64,000 nt of DNA from Bacillus sp. AFS029637 (GTDB lineage Bacteria; Bacillota; Bacilli; Bacillales; Bacillaceae_G). A model generated the notes under the pieces. It was not told the DNA's origin and did no database searches. It saw nothing but the letters and a program-made list of their open reading frames with translations. Location: contig NZ_NUPZ01000006.1 in NCBI RefSeq assembly GCF_002584985.1, positions 1 to 64,000 on the forward strand. Reading direction: 5' to 3'. Positions 1 to 8,492 of the stretch are shown one piece after another (position 1 is the first letter of the stretch; each line of letters opens with the position of its first letter). The position numbers and the translations under genes were made by a program.

Positions 1-1515
1 CAAAATAAACAACAAAGCTCTGAAAGTAATAGTATTTATGATTTTACAAAACCAGAAACAGACCATATTCATTCGCTCCAAGATTTAATAGAGAAACTAA
101 AAAGGTCTAGCGATTTTGTTAATTACCATACATCTGACGATGAAACGATGCCTTATTGGATTTCTTATTATCGTCCTTCACTTGATGGTGAGAAATTGCA
201 AAAGTATTTAATGCCTATCCTTTTGGAACGACCTAATGCTTCACTAGAAGAGCTGAAAGAACATATTCCAATGAGCGGCATTACAATTACAAACGATTTA
301 CAAAAGATTGAGGACATGGTTTTAAAAGGTCATGCAATTATTCAATTAAATCAGCAAGATCAAAAGTGTATGCTCGCGAATATTGCGATTGATAATTATC
401 GTGCACCAACTCCTCCATTAAATGAATCAACTGTTATCGGTCCTCAAGAGGGATTCGTAGAGGATGTTGATACAAATATTAATTTAGTTCGAAAACGCCT
501 TCCCGTTTTAGATTTACAAACAAAAGAGATGATTATCGGCGAATTTTCAAAAACAAAAGTTGTCATGATGTATTTAGACAACCTCGCTGAAAAAGAGAAT
601 GTAGATTTTCTCGAGGAATCATTACGCGCTCTTGAGTATGATCAAATTAATGATAGTGCTTATATACAAGAATTAATGGGGGAAAAGTCGATTTTCCCTC
701 TCTATATCAATACAGAACGCACTGATAGAGTTACAAAAGCACTTATTGATGGGAAAATTGCTATTTTTGTTGATGGTTCTCCAAGTGTTTTACTAACACC
801 TGTATCATATTTCGATTTTTTCATTTCACCAGAAGACTATAACGTCTCTTGGTTATACGCTACATTTTCAAGAATTTTACGTCTAATCGCTGTTTTATTC
901 TCAATTTGCGCGACACCATTATATGTTGCCACTTTAAACTATCACTATGAATTAATTCCTAGTGATTTATTAGAAACGTTAATTTTATCAAGGGCACAAG
1001 TACCGTTTCCACCTTTAATTGAAGCGCTATTCTTAGAACTTGCCATTGATTTATTAAGAGAAGCTGGTGCGAGATTACCGATGAAAGTTGGTCAAACACT
1101 TGGTATTGTAGGCGGTATCGTAATCGGACAAGCATCTGTACAAGCTGGTTTAACGAGTAATATTTTATTAATTATCGTTGCCTTATCAGCACTTGCATCC
1201 TTTATTACACCTATTTATAAAATGGGTAACGCGGTTCGGTTACTCCGTTTCCCATTTCTCATATTTGCAGAAATAGGAGGACTTCTCGGGATTTCTCTTG
1301 GATTCATCTTTTTATTTACCCATTTATTTAGACTTACTTCTTTACGTAAACCGTACGCGTTGTTTTATCCGACAAGACAACAATCTGTTAAAGACTCTTG
1401 GATTCGTTTTCCATTAACAATGATTGATACAAGAGATATACAAGCAAGGCCACAACATGTAAAAAAATCTGCAAAAGGGATTTCAACAAAACATAGATCC
1501 GATTTTGACGATTAA
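1..1515 (+). CDS. gerIA: Spore germinant receptor A subunit, GerA family (5' partial)
   Basis: Large subunit of a GerA-type nutrient receptor in the spore inner membrane, which senses small molecules and triggers germination. The frame is open from the left edge (it begins Q-N-K-Q-Q-S-S), so the ATG at 148 is internal and the true start lies outside the window. A hydrophilic N-terminal half is followed by about five membrane segments in the C-terminal third and then a basic tail; the conserved region around PFPPLIEAL is typical of GerA/SpoVAF proteins. It is first in a tight A-B-C operon. The Q/S-rich residues at the edge and the position upstream of leuS and metK fit B. cereus GerI (B. anthracis GerH), which has a Q/P-rich N-terminal repeat and takes part in inosine germination. 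The family is certain; the gerI assignment is from memory of the locus and is less sure. Confidence 0.85.
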   Translation, partial: QNKQQSSESNSIYDFTKPETDHIHSLQDLIEKLKRSSDFVNYHTSDDETMPYWISYYRPSLDGEKLQKYLMPILLERPNASLEELKEHIPMSGITITNDLQKIEDMVLKGHAIIQLNQQDQKCMLANIAIDNYRAPTPPLNESTVIGPQEGFVEDVDTNINLVRKRLPVLDLQTKEMIIGEFSKTKVVMMYLDNLAEKENVDFLEESLRALEYDQINDSAYIQELMGEKSIFPLYINTERTDRVTKALIDGKIAIFVDGSPSVLLTPVSYFDFFISPEDYNVSWLYATFSRILRLIAVLFSICATPLYVATLNYHYELIPSDLLETLILSRAQVPFPPLIEALFLELAIDLLREAGARLPMKVGQTLGIVGGIVIGQASVQAGLTSNILLIIVALSALASFITPIYKMGNAVRLLRFPFLIFAEIGGLLGISLGFIFLFTHLFRLTSLRKPYALFYPTRQQSVKDSWIRFPLTMIDTRDIQARPQHVKKSAKGISTKHRSDFDD

Positions 1516-1531
1516 GAAATGAGGTGCATTG

Positions 1532-2626
1532 ATGAGTAAAGTTCAAGAAAAATATCAAATATCTCCTATCTTTGTTTTCTTCTTAATTCACAGTGCACAG
1601 TTTGGTGCCGGAGTTCTCGGATTCGCTCGCATTATTGCAAAAGCCGCTGGATATGACGGCTGGATGGGAGTTCTAATTATAGGAGTTTGTGTCCATATTC
1701 TTATATGGATGATGTACTTTTTATTAAAAGAAACAAACGGAAACTTAGTTGATTTACATCGACAAACATTTGGAAAATGGCTAGGAAACGGCATTAGCCT
1801 CATCTTTATGGCTTATTTTTTCGCCGTCAGTATTTCAGTCATTCGAACATACGTTGAAATTATTCAAGTATGGATGTTTCCTACCGCTTCAACTTGGATG
1901 TTAACTCTCTTTTTATGCTTAGTTAGCTACTACATTATTTCTTCTGGATTTCGTGTCATTACTGGTATTTGCGTCATTTCAGTTGGCGGTACATTAGGAT
2001 ATTTATTTCTTAGCCTTTTCGTTTTGAAATACTCACATTGGGATAATCTACTACCTGTGTTCACACATTCTTTTTCAGATATTTTACAAGCTGCCCATCT
2101 TGCAGTTTATAGTATGACAGGGTTTGAGGTCTATCTCATGGTATATCCATTTGTAAAAAACCCTAAACAATCTCATAAATTTGCTCAATACGGGGCACTA
2201 TTTTCAAACCTCTTATTTTTATTTAGTACCCTTTTAGCCTTTGTGTTTTTTAGTGAGAAGCAATTGTTAAAAACGATATGGTCACAACTTTCCATGACTC
2301 AAGTAATTCAATTACCATTCATAGAAAGGCTAGAATATATTGCGATTTCAGCTTATGCACTCGTTATTATTACGAGTTTTATCCTTCCGTTATGGGCAGC
2401 AACAAGGGGAATCCATGAAATATTTCGTGTAAAACAAAGAGGTGTACTACTTGCCTTATTGCTTATCACCCTCATTGTTTCACAATTGTTATCAAACAGA
2501 CATGCTATTAATAACTTTATTAGCTATTCAGCGGAAGTTAGTTTTGGGCTTATCTATGTATACATCCCTATCCTATTTATTATTGTGTGGGTGAAAAGAA
2601 AATGGAAAAAATCAAAAGCAAATTAA
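1532..2626 (+). CDS. gerIB: Spore germinant receptor B subunit, GerB-type (APC superfamily)
   Basis: Integral membrane subunit of the germinant receptor, related to amino-acid permeases and thought to bind the germinant. About 364 residues with some ten hydrophobic segments, matching the usual GerB length. GAGGTG lies five bases before the ATG at 1532; a TTG one codon upstream (1529) is in frame, but the ATG fits the ribosome site better. It starts 16 bases after the A subunit ends, and its 3' end overlaps the start of the C subunit, so the three genes are probably translationally coupled. Expression is expected in the forespore (sigma G) from a promoter outside this window. The family is clear; the symbol depends on the gerI assignment of the operon. 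Confidence 0.85.
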   Translation: MSKVQEKYQISPIFVFFLIHSAQFGAGVLGFARIIAKAAGYDGWMGVLIIGVCVHILIWMMYFLLKETNGNLVDLHRQTFGKWLGNGISLIFMAYFFAVSISVIRTYVEIIQVWMFPTASTWMLTLFLCLVSYYIISSGFRVITGICVISVGGTLGYLFLSLFVLKYSHWDNLLPVFTHSFSDILQAAHLAVYSMTGFEVYLMVYPFVKNPKQSHKFAQYGALFSNLLFLFSTLLAFVFFSEKQLLKTIWSQLSMTQVIQLPFIERLEYIAISAYALVIITSFILPLWAATRGIHEIFRVKQRGVLLALLLITLIVSQLLSNRHAINNFISYSAEVSFGLIYVYIPILFIIVWVKRKWKKSKAN

Positions 2627-3681
2627 TACTTATTTCTTGTATAACACTCTTCAGTTTAACTGGATGTTTACAAAAAAATATTGTCGATGATGTACAGCTT
2701 ATTCAAGGAACTGTTTTTGATGTAGCAAAAGATAATAAAGTAAAAGTGACGTTTGTTTGCCCTATTCAGCAAAAAGGAAATAAGGTTCAAATTTTTGAAG
2801 GAACAGCAAATGCGGTAAAACAAGTAAAAGCAAATACATCTTTAGAGTCTTCTCAACCATTTGCTAGCGGACAAATGCGGGTTGCTCTATTTACTACAAA
2901 ACTTGCTAAAAAAGGAATGTCTACTTCATTTGACACATTAATTCGAGATGTAAATATAGGAAACGCTTTATATGTTTCTTTATTAGAGGGAAGTGGTACT
3001 GAACTTTTAAAAGGGAAATATACAACAGCATCCAACGTTGCAATCTATATAAAAAAATTGCTAGAACATAACATGGAAACCGGCCCTTTACCAAAGGATA
3101 ACCTGCATTTAGGAGCATTCCGTTATTATCAAGAAGGCCAAGATTACTACATTCCGATTCTAAAAAAACATGCCGATAAAATAAAAATCATCGGAATTGG
3201 TCTTTTTAAAAAGGATAAATATGTCGGTAAAATCGCTGAAAAAGATATGTTCCTATTTAAAGGACTGTTAGAGAAACATAAATTAGATTCGCATGAATTT
3301 AAAGCTGATTCTGGTTACGTAGTGGTTAATAATATTCGCTCCGTTCCAACTTACGATATAAAAATTAAAAACGGGAAACCTTCTTTTTTCATTCACGTTC
3401 ACCTTGATGCCCGTATTCAAGAATTATCGAAACAAATTAACTTAGAAAACGAAAAAAACACAAGCAATATTGAAAAATCCATCCAAAAACAATTGGATAC
3501 ACAAGGTAACAAACTAATTAAACAGTTTAAATCTTTAGGTGTCGACCCTCTTGGGCTAGGAGCAAAATATAAACAGCATTATCGTCCATTCAAATTAGAA
3601 GAGTGGCGACGGATGTACAAAGATGTACCAATAAACTTAAAATACACTATGAATATTACAAATTCTGGTGTAATTGAATGA
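2602..3681 (+). CDS. gerIC: Spore germinant receptor C subunit, GerC-type lipoprotein
   Basis: Lipoprotein subunit of the germinant receptor, held on the outer face of the spore inner membrane. Residues 1-22 form a lipoprotein signal with an LTGC lipobox (Cys about residue 22); the rest is a hydrophilic GerC domain of about 335 residues, normal for the family. The ATG at 2602 is preceded by GGGTGA seven bases upstream; an in-frame GTG at 2587 has no good ribosome site. The start lies inside the end of the B subunit gene (25 bases of overlap). A strong hairpin terminator follows, closing the operon. Lipid attachment at this Cys by Lgt is known for the family. Confidence 0.87.
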   Translation: MEKIKSKLILISCITLFSLTGCLQKNIVDDVQLIQGTVFDVAKDNKVKVTFVCPIQQKGNKVQIFEGTANAVKQVKANTSLESSQPFASGQMRVALFTTKLAKKGMSTSFDTLIRDVNIGNALYVSLLEGSGTELLKGKYTTASNVAIYIKKLLEHNMETGPLPKDNLHLGAFRYYQEGQDYYIPILKKHADKIKIIGIGLFKKDKYVGKIAEKDMFLFKGLLEKHKLDSHEFKADSGYVVVNNIRSVPTYDIKIKNGKPSFFIHVHLDARIQELSKQINLENEKNTSNIEKSIQKQLDTQGNKLIKQFKSLGVDPLGLGAKYKQHYRPFKLEEWRRMYKDVPINLKYTMNITNSGVIE

Positions 3682-3691
3682 GAAATGATTG

Positions 3692-3736
3692 AACTCCTCT
3701 CTCCAGCATGATACAACGGAGAGAGGAGTTTTTTAT
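3692..3736 (+). terminator. Rho-independent terminator of the ger operon
   Basis: A 13-bp perfect stem (3692-3704 with 3718-3730) is followed directly by a run of T. It starts 11 bases after the C-subunit stop codon. Confidence 0.9.
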
Positions 3737-3773
3737 TACCAAATAGAGAGAGAAGATATTTACGGGGGAGCTT

Positions 3774-3959
3774 ATGTCAAAAAAATTAATAAAGCCTATT
3801 TTAAATGGTATTTTATTTCTCAGCGTCTTTTTATTTGCTCATACATACTTAAAAAATGTTTCCTTCACACGTTATTTACTCGTCGTTATACCAATGCTAC
3901 TCGTTGGTATGTTTGGCATCGATCTTATTCTATCCATGTTAATAAAAAAAGAAGAATAA
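3774..3959 (+). CDS. Small two-helix membrane protein, unknown function
   Basis: A 61-residue protein made almost entirely of two hydrophobic helices (about residues 8-26 and 32-55) with Lys-rich ends (MSKKLIKP at the start, IKKEE at the end), so probably a small membrane protein. GGGGGAG precedes the ATG by about four bases, which supports translation. It stands alone between the ger operon terminator and its own terminator. No family was recognised. An overlapping longer frame (3689-4060) on the same strand has no ribosome site and is judged a shadow. Confidence 0.65.
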   Translation: MSKKLIKPILNGILFLSVFLFAHTYLKNVSFTRYLLVVIPMLLVGMFGIDLILSMLIKKEE

Positions 3960-3964
3960 CTAGC

Positions 3965-3994
3965 GAACATCTTATTTCTATAAGATGTTCTTTT
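3965..3994 (+). terminator. Hairpin terminator
   Basis: A 10-bp perfect stem (3965-3974 with 3981-3990) and TTTT, just after the small membrane gene. Confidence 0.75.
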
Positions 3995-4056
3995 CATTTC
4001 ATAATCACCTTATGTTACAATGAAATTCGGCACAAAACGAGAAAGGATGAAACAAC

Positions 4057-4485
4057 ATGACAAACGAAAAAGGTTTAGATAAAGGGTACGAACTTGTTGC
4101 GAAAATGCATGAAGTATTCGGGCATCCTGTGACAAATACCCCAACAAAATTAACAGATGAGCGCGCAAAAATTCGTGCTAGCTTTATGCAAGAAGAACTA
4201 GAAGAATTTCTAGAAGCAACAACTGTTGAAGACCAATATGATGCACTTATTGACCTTATTTACTTTGCATTCGGAACGTTTGCAGAAATGGGCGTACGTC
4301 CAGATAAAGGATTTGAAATTGTAAACAACGCTAACATGGCAAAACTATTCCCTGATGGGAAACCTCGCTTCCGTGAAGGCGACGGCAAAATTCTAAAACC
4401 TGAAGGATGGCAAGCACCAGAACCACAACTTCGTGCTGAAATCGAACGCCAACGTCAAGAAGTATTGGCAAACGCTAGTAAATAA
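4057..4485 (+). CDS. MazG/PRA-PH-like all-alpha NTP pyrophosphohydrolase
   Basis: A 142-residue all-helical protein of the MazG / phosphoribosyl-ATP pyrophosphohydrolase-like superfamily, which hydrolyses (d)NTPs or related nucleotides to monophosphates with Mg2+. The metal-binding signature is visible as the helix with EELEEF (about residues 46-51) and a second helix with DALIDLIY (about 67-74), the usual ExxE...ExxxD-like pair. The C-terminal 40 residues are charged and helical. AAAGGATG lies about eight bases before the ATG. It is a single gene with its own terminator. The true substrate cannot be told from sequence: house-cleaning of damaged nucleotides is a common role for the family, but other members act on phosphoribosyl compounds. 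Confidence 0.75.
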   Translation: MTNEKGLDKGYELVAKMHEVFGHPVTNTPTKLTDERAKIRASFMQEELEEFLEATTVEDQYDALIDLIYFAFGTFAEMGVRPDKGFEIVNNANMAKLFPDGKPRFREGDGKILKPEGWQAPEPQLRAEIERQRQEVLANASK

Positions 4486-4493
4486 TACAAGAG

Positions 4494-4526
4494 GAACTGC
4501 TAGGAATATTCTTAGCAGTTTTTTTA
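4494..4526 (+). terminator. Hairpin terminator of the MazG-like gene
   Basis: Stem AACTGCTA/TAGCAGTT (4495-4502 with 4513-4520) followed by a T run. Confidence 0.85.
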
Positions 4527-4608
4527 TACTCTTATTCACAAATCATGAACTTCATATTTTACTACTCCATATCACATTCCAAAATATAAATATATTTTCC
4601 CTCAAAAT

Positions 4609-4640
4609 AAAAAATCCCCTTGCGCACAAGAGAATTTTTC
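4609..4640 (-). terminator. Terminator of the His-rich repeat protein gene
   Basis: Read on the minus strand, a 10-bp stem with some G-U pairs around a TGCG loop, ending in TTTTT, lies just beyond the stop codon at 4651. Confidence 0.75.
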
Positions 4641-4650
4641 ATGTAATTCA

Positions 4651-5463
4651 TTAATGTCCCACATGTCCAGCATGCCCCGCTGCTCCTGCTGTTGCAGCCG
4701 CCGCCCCAGCTGCTGTTCCGGCACCCATTCCACTAGCCCATGGCTGCTGTTGTTGCTGATATTGTTGTTGACCTTGATGGTGTTGCTGGCCTTGGTGGTG
4801 TTGCTGGCCTTGATGGTGTTGCTGACCTTGGTGGTGTTGCTGGCCTTGGTGGTGTTGCTGGCCTTGGTGATGGTGTTGACCTTGATGATGGTGTTGACCT
4901 TGGTGTGTTTGATACAAAACCGCCTGCGGATGAAGCTGGTGATGGCCGTGATGATGTACTTGTTGTTGGTGGTGATGACCTTGGTGATGATGACCGTGAT
5001 GATGATGACCTTGGTGATGGTGACCGTGATGATGATGACCGTGATGATGGTGACCGTGATGATGATGACCGTGAACACCTTGAGGGAAACCGCCGACACC
5101 ACCAGCTACAACACCGATTCCAGGTACAGGAAATCCTGTCTGTACGCCTCCAACGAAAGGTGGAAACATAGTCGGCATACCTACAGGAACGCCCCCTTGT
5201 GCGCCTCCTACTAATGTTGGAATTCCTGTTTGTGCTCCAGCTACTGATGTTGGGAATCCTGTTTGTACTCCCGCTACTGACGACGGAAATCCTGTTTGTA
5301 CTCCAGCTACCGACGACGGAAATCCTCCAGCTGTTCCTCCCATCCAACTTGGCATTCCACCATACCCGTGATGTCCATCTCCTCCCATGAACATCATTTG
5401 TCCATAACTATCCGATCCACCTCCGAAGAAGCCATGTGGTGCATTATTGTCCATCCCTTTCAT
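4651..5463 (-). CDS. His/Gly/Gln-rich tandem-repeat protein, probable spore coat or exosporium component
   Basis: A 270-residue low-complexity protein with no catalytic domain. After a Gly/Met-rich head come about four 11-residue units of the GFPSSVAGVQT type, a Gly/Val/Pro section, about seven GHHHH or GHHHQ pentads, a short linker, about nine GQQHHQ-type hexads, and an Ala/Gly/His tail. Proteins of this kind in Bacillus are usually spore coat or exosporium structural proteins, and the His blocks should bind Zn, Ni or Cu; both points are inference. AAGAGGTGA precedes the ATG at 5463; an in-frame GTG at 5472 overlaps that ribosome site and is less likely. A sporulation-type promoter may lie at 5502-5530. 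I do not recognise a specific gene name. Confidence 0.7.
   Translation of the reverse strand: MKGMDNNAPHGFFGGGSDSYGQMMFMGGDGHHGYGGMPSWMGGTAGGFPSSVAGVQTGFPSSVAGVQTGFPTSVAGAQTGIPTLVGGAQGGVPVGMPTMFPPFVGGVQTGFPVPGIGVVAGGVGGFPQGVHGHHHHGHHHHGHHHHGHHHQGHHHHGHHHQGHHHQQQVHHHGHHQLHPQAVLYQTHQGQHHHQGQHHHQGQQHHQGQQHHQGQQHHQGQQHHQGQQHHQGQQQYQQQQQPWASGMGAGTAAGAAAATAGAAGHAGHVGH
4760..5330. repeat. Intragenic tandem repeats (18-, 15- and 33-bp units)
   Basis: Three repeat blocks sit inside the His-rich gene: 18-bp units (GQQHHQ) at about 4760-4910, 15-bp units (GHHHH/Q) at about 4970-5075, and 33-bp units at about 5190-5330. Each keeps frame, so copy number can change without breaking the gene. Confidence 0.8.
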
Positions 5464-5501
5464 TCCTTTCACCTCTTCTTCTCAATTTAGCCTACCTTTT
5501 T

Positions 5502-5530
5502 TATCATATTTCTTATAGAAGAATAGGTGT
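5502..5530 (-). promoter_or_regulatory. Possible sporulation (sigma K/E-like) promoter
   Basis: On the minus strand, ACAC (5530-5527) and AATATGATA (5510-5502) are 16 bases apart, resembling the AC / CATAnnnTA pattern of mother-cell promoters with one mismatch. This would fit a coat protein gene; the evidence is weak. Confidence 0.3.
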
Positions 5531-5571
5531 TTGTCTTTGTGGGAATTTCACATCTTTTTCTTCATTCATAA

Positions 5572-5606
5572 TAAAAAAGCTCAGAGCGTAAAGGCTCTGA
5601 GCTTTT
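5572..5606 (-). terminator. leuS terminator
   Basis: A 10-bp stem AGCTCAGAGC/GCTCTGAGCT flanked by A and T runs lies just after the leuS stop; it could act on both strands. Confidence 0.9.
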
Positions 5607-5612
5607 CATTCA

Positions 5613-8021
5613 TTAGTTTGCAACAACGTTAACAAGTTTTCCAGGAACTACAATTACTTTACGAACTGTTTTCCCTTCAATTTGGTCTTGAATTGCTTCA
5701 AGTGCAAGTTGTTCCATTTCTTCTTTTGATGCGTCTTTACTCATTGTTAGTTTTGCGCGAACTTTACCCATAACTTGAACAACGATTTCAACTTCATCTT
5801 CTACAAGTTTAGACTCATCAAATGTTGGCCAGCTTGCATATGTGATTGTTTCATTGTATCCAAGTTTGCTCCATAGTTCTTCCCCGATGTGAGGCGCTAC
5901 TGGTGCAATCATTTTCACGAAACCTTCTACATATTCTTTCGGAAGTGTTTCAGCTTTGTATGCATCGTTGATGAATACCATCATTTGAGAAATCGCTGTG
6001 TTGAAGCGAAGCTCTGCATAGTCTTCTGTTACTTTCTTCACTGTTTGGTGGTACGCTTTTTCAAGCTCTTTATTTGGTGCATCAGTAATTTTCTCACTTA
6101 ATTCACCGTTATCTTGAACGAATAGGCGCCATACGCGGTCTAGGAAACGACGAGCTCCGTCAAGACCATTTTCAGACCAAGCGATTGAAGCATCTAACGG
6201 TCCCATGAACATTTCGTATAGACGAAGTGTATCTGCACCGTGGCTTGCTACGATATCATCAGGGTTTACAACGTTACCTTTTGATTTACTCATTTTCTCG
6301 TTGTTTTCACCTAGAATCATACCTTGGTTGAATAATTGTTGGAACGGCTCTTTCGTTGGAACTACACCGATATCATATAATACTTTATGCCAGAAACGAG
6401 CGTATAGTAAGTGAAGTACAGCGTGTTCTGCACCACCGATATAAATATCAACTGGAAGCCATTGTTTTACTTTTTCAGGATCTACAAGTGCTTCGCTGTT
6501 ATTTGGATCGATGTAACGTAGGTAGTACCAACAGCTACCAGCCCATTGTGGCATTGTGTTCGTTTCACGACGACCTTTTTTACCAGTTTCAGGATCTACA
6601 ACATTTACCCACTCGTCAATGTTAGCTAGTGGTGATTCACCTGTACCTGAAGGACGGATGTTTTCTGTTTTCGGAAGAACTAGTGGTAATTCTTCTTCTT
6701 TCACAGCTGTCATTGTGCCATCTTCCCAATGGATTACTGGAATTGGCTCACCCCAGTAACGTTGACGGCTAAATAGCCAATCACGTAGACGGTACGTTAC
6801 TTTTTGATTTCCTGCGCTCGTTACTTCAAGCCATTCAATCATTTTTACGATTGCTTCTTCTTTATTTAATCCATCAAGGAATGCTGAGTTTACGTGAGCA
6901 CCATCACCTGTGTATGCTTCTTTCGTAATGTCTCCGCCTTTTACAACTTCCTTCATTGGAAGATTGAATGTTGATGCGAATTCATAGTCACGCTCATCGT
7001 GAGCTGGAACCGCCATTACAGCACCCGTTCCGTAAGTTGCAAGAACATAGTCAGCGATCCAAATTGGTAATTTCTCACCGTTTACCGGGTTAACTGCGTA
7101 AGCACCAGTAAATACACCAGTTTTCTCTTTTGCAAGTTCTGTACGCTCTAGGTCACTCTTCATTTTTACAGCGTTAATGTAAGCTTCTACAGCTTCTTTT
7201 TGTTCTGCTGTTGTAATGTCTGCAACAAGCGCATGCTCTGGAGCAAGTACACAGTAGCTTGCACCAAATAGTGTATCAGGGCGCGTTGTGAAAACTGTGA
7301 ACTTCTCATCTGTACCGTCGATGTTGAAGTGTACTTCTGCACCTTCAGAACGACCGATCCAGTTACGTTGCATATCTTTTAAGCTTTCTGGCCAATCAAG
7401 CTCATCTAGATCTTCTAATAGACGATCTCCGTAAGCTGTAATTTTTAACATCCACTGTCTCATCGGACGACGCTCAACTGGATGTCCACCGCGCTCACTT
7501 TTACCGTCAATGATTTCTTCGTTTGCAAGTACTGTACCAAGTGCTGGGCACCAGTTTACAGGTACTTCATCAACGTAAGCTAAGCCTTTTTCAAATAGTT
7601 TTAGGAAGATCCATTGTGTCCACTTGTAGTAGTTTGGATCTGTTGTATTTACTTCACGGTCCCAATCGTAAGAGAAACCTAATGATTTAATTTGATTACG
7701 GAATGTATTAATATTGTGCTCTGTAAATTCTGCTGGGCTGTTCCCAGTATCCAGTGCGTATTGCTCTGCTGGAAGACCGAATGCATCCCATCCCATTGGA
7801 TGAAGAACGTTATATCCTTGCATACGCTTCATACGAGATAAAATATCTGTCGCTGTATAACCTTCTGGATGTCCTACGTGTAAACCTGCACCTGATGGAT
7901 ATGGGAACATATCTAGTGCATAAAATTTTGGTTTTTCTGTCTCATCTGGCGTACGGAATGTTTTATTCTCTTCCCAATACCCTTGCCACTTTTTCTCAAT
8001 TTCTTGATGATTAAAGCTCAT
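5613..8021 (-). CDS. leuS: Leucyl-tRNA synthetase
   Basis: Class I aminoacyl-tRNA synthetase that charges tRNA-Leu in the cytoplasm. At 802 residues it has normal bacterial length. The HIGH motif appears as HVGH (residues 48-51) in the context [15 protein letters not shown], and the KMSKS loop as KMSKSKGN near residue 576. Between them lies the CP1 editing domain (about 220-410; TTRPDTLFG and [13 protein letters not shown] are typical) that hydrolyses mischarged tRNA. AAGGAGGG precedes the ATG. The gene stands alone, with a leucine T-box leader and its own promoter upstream and a terminator downstream, so it is expected to be induced when uncharged tRNA-Leu accumulates. Confidence 0.98.
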   Translation of the reverse strand: MSFNHQEIEKKWQGYWEENKTFRTPDETEKPKFYALDMFPYPSGAGLHVGHPEGYTATDILSRMKRMQGYNVLHPMGWDAFGLPAEQYALDTGNSPAEFTEHNINTFRNQIKSLGFSYDWDREVNTTDPNYYKWTQWIFLKLFEKGLAYVDEVPVNWCPALGTVLANEEIIDGKSERGGHPVERRPMRQWMLKITAYGDRLLEDLDELDWPESLKDMQRNWIGRSEGAEVHFNIDGTDEKFTVFTTRPDTLFGASYCVLAPEHALVADITTAEQKEAVEAYINAVKMKSDLERTELAKEKTGVFTGAYAVNPVNGEKLPIWIADYVLATYGTGAVMAVPAHDERDYEFASTFNLPMKEVVKGGDITKEAYTGDGAHVNSAFLDGLNKEEAIVKMIEWLEVTSAGNQKVTYRLRDWLFSRQRYWGEPIPVIHWEDGTMTAVKEEELPLVLPKTENIRPSGTGESPLANIDEWVNVVDPETGKKGRRETNTMPQWAGSCWYYLRYIDPNNSEALVDPEKVKQWLPVDIYIGGAEHAVLHLLYARFWHKVLYDIGVVPTKEPFQQLFNQGMILGENNEKMSKSKGNVVNPDDIVASHGADTLRLYEMFMGPLDASIAWSENGLDGARRFLDRVWRLFVQDNGELSEKITDAPNKELEKAYHQTVKKVTEDYAELRFNTAISQMMVFINDAYKAETLPKEYVEGFVKMIAPVAPHIGEELWSKLGYNETITYASWPTFDESKLVEDEVEIVVQVMGKVRAKLTMSKDASKEEMEQLALEAIQDQIEGKTVRKVIVVPGKLVNVVAN

Positions 8022-8065
8022 GAGATACCCTCCTTGAAATTCTATTTATTTTCACCGCCCAAAAT

Positions 8066-8455
8066 ACAAAAAACCTCTCATCCCTGGAAAGGGACGAGAG
8101 GTTATAGATTCCCGCGGTACCACCCTAAATTAATGTAAAAAATACATTCGCTTAGATCCGTAACGTGGATTAACGGCAATTGCTACTACTAGTTTCACAA
8201 CTGCAACTCAAAGGCGAGTTCATAACGAAACGTGGATTGACTTGCACCGACCGTCAACTCTCTAAACCAGCTTCTATTACTACTACTCCTTCTCACTGTT
8301 ATTACAAATATGAGTTAATGGGAACTACCCTCCGCCTCGTATCTCTTAAGAGCTTACTTGAAGCAGGGCTTCTCGGTTAATCGTTACTCTTAATAACTAA
8401 CGAATTCGTCTTAGGACAGCCGAGCTATCTCCCTTGTTCCAAAGGTTGTTTTATT
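8066..8455 (-). promoter_or_regulatory. T-box leader (leucine) of leuS
   Basis: Read on the minus strand, the leader contains the canonical T-box GGGTGGTACCGCGG (plus-strand complement at about 8112-8125), whose bulge pairs with the free CCA end of uncharged tRNA. Further upstream AGAGAG, a GGTGCAAGTC loop and GAACTCGCCTTTGAG form the stem I pattern; the specifier triplet in that context is CTC (complement of 8216-8218), a Leu codon, matching leuS. The competing terminator is the stem at 8072-8103 ending in a T run (8066-8071). Uncharged tRNA should favour the antiterminator and let transcription enter leuS. Confidence 0.93.
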
Positions 8456-8462
8456 TAAATAT

Positions 8463-8491
8463 ATTCTAAAACATGTTACATGTTCCGTCAA
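8463..8491 (-). promoter_or_regulatory. Sigma A promoter of leuS
   Basis: TTGACG (complement of 8486-8491) and TAGAAT (complement of 8463-8468) are spaced by exactly 17 bases. A perfect dyad AACATGT-A-ACATGTT (8470-8484) fills the spacer and may be an operator. Confidence 0.75.
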
Positions 8492-8492
8492 A

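Noticed and set aside
3689-4060. 123-residue plus frame overlapping the small membrane gene
   Set aside because: No ribosome site, it runs through a terminator, and the shorter frame at 3774 has a good start signal.
4654-5214. Long open frames on the plus strand opposite the His-rich gene (also 4740-5171, and minus frames 4602-5102 and 4733-5347)
   Set aside because: They arise from the short-period repeats, which keep several frames open; they lack ribosome sites and have unnatural compositions (runs of Leu/Val/Met, Asp or Arg/Ser).
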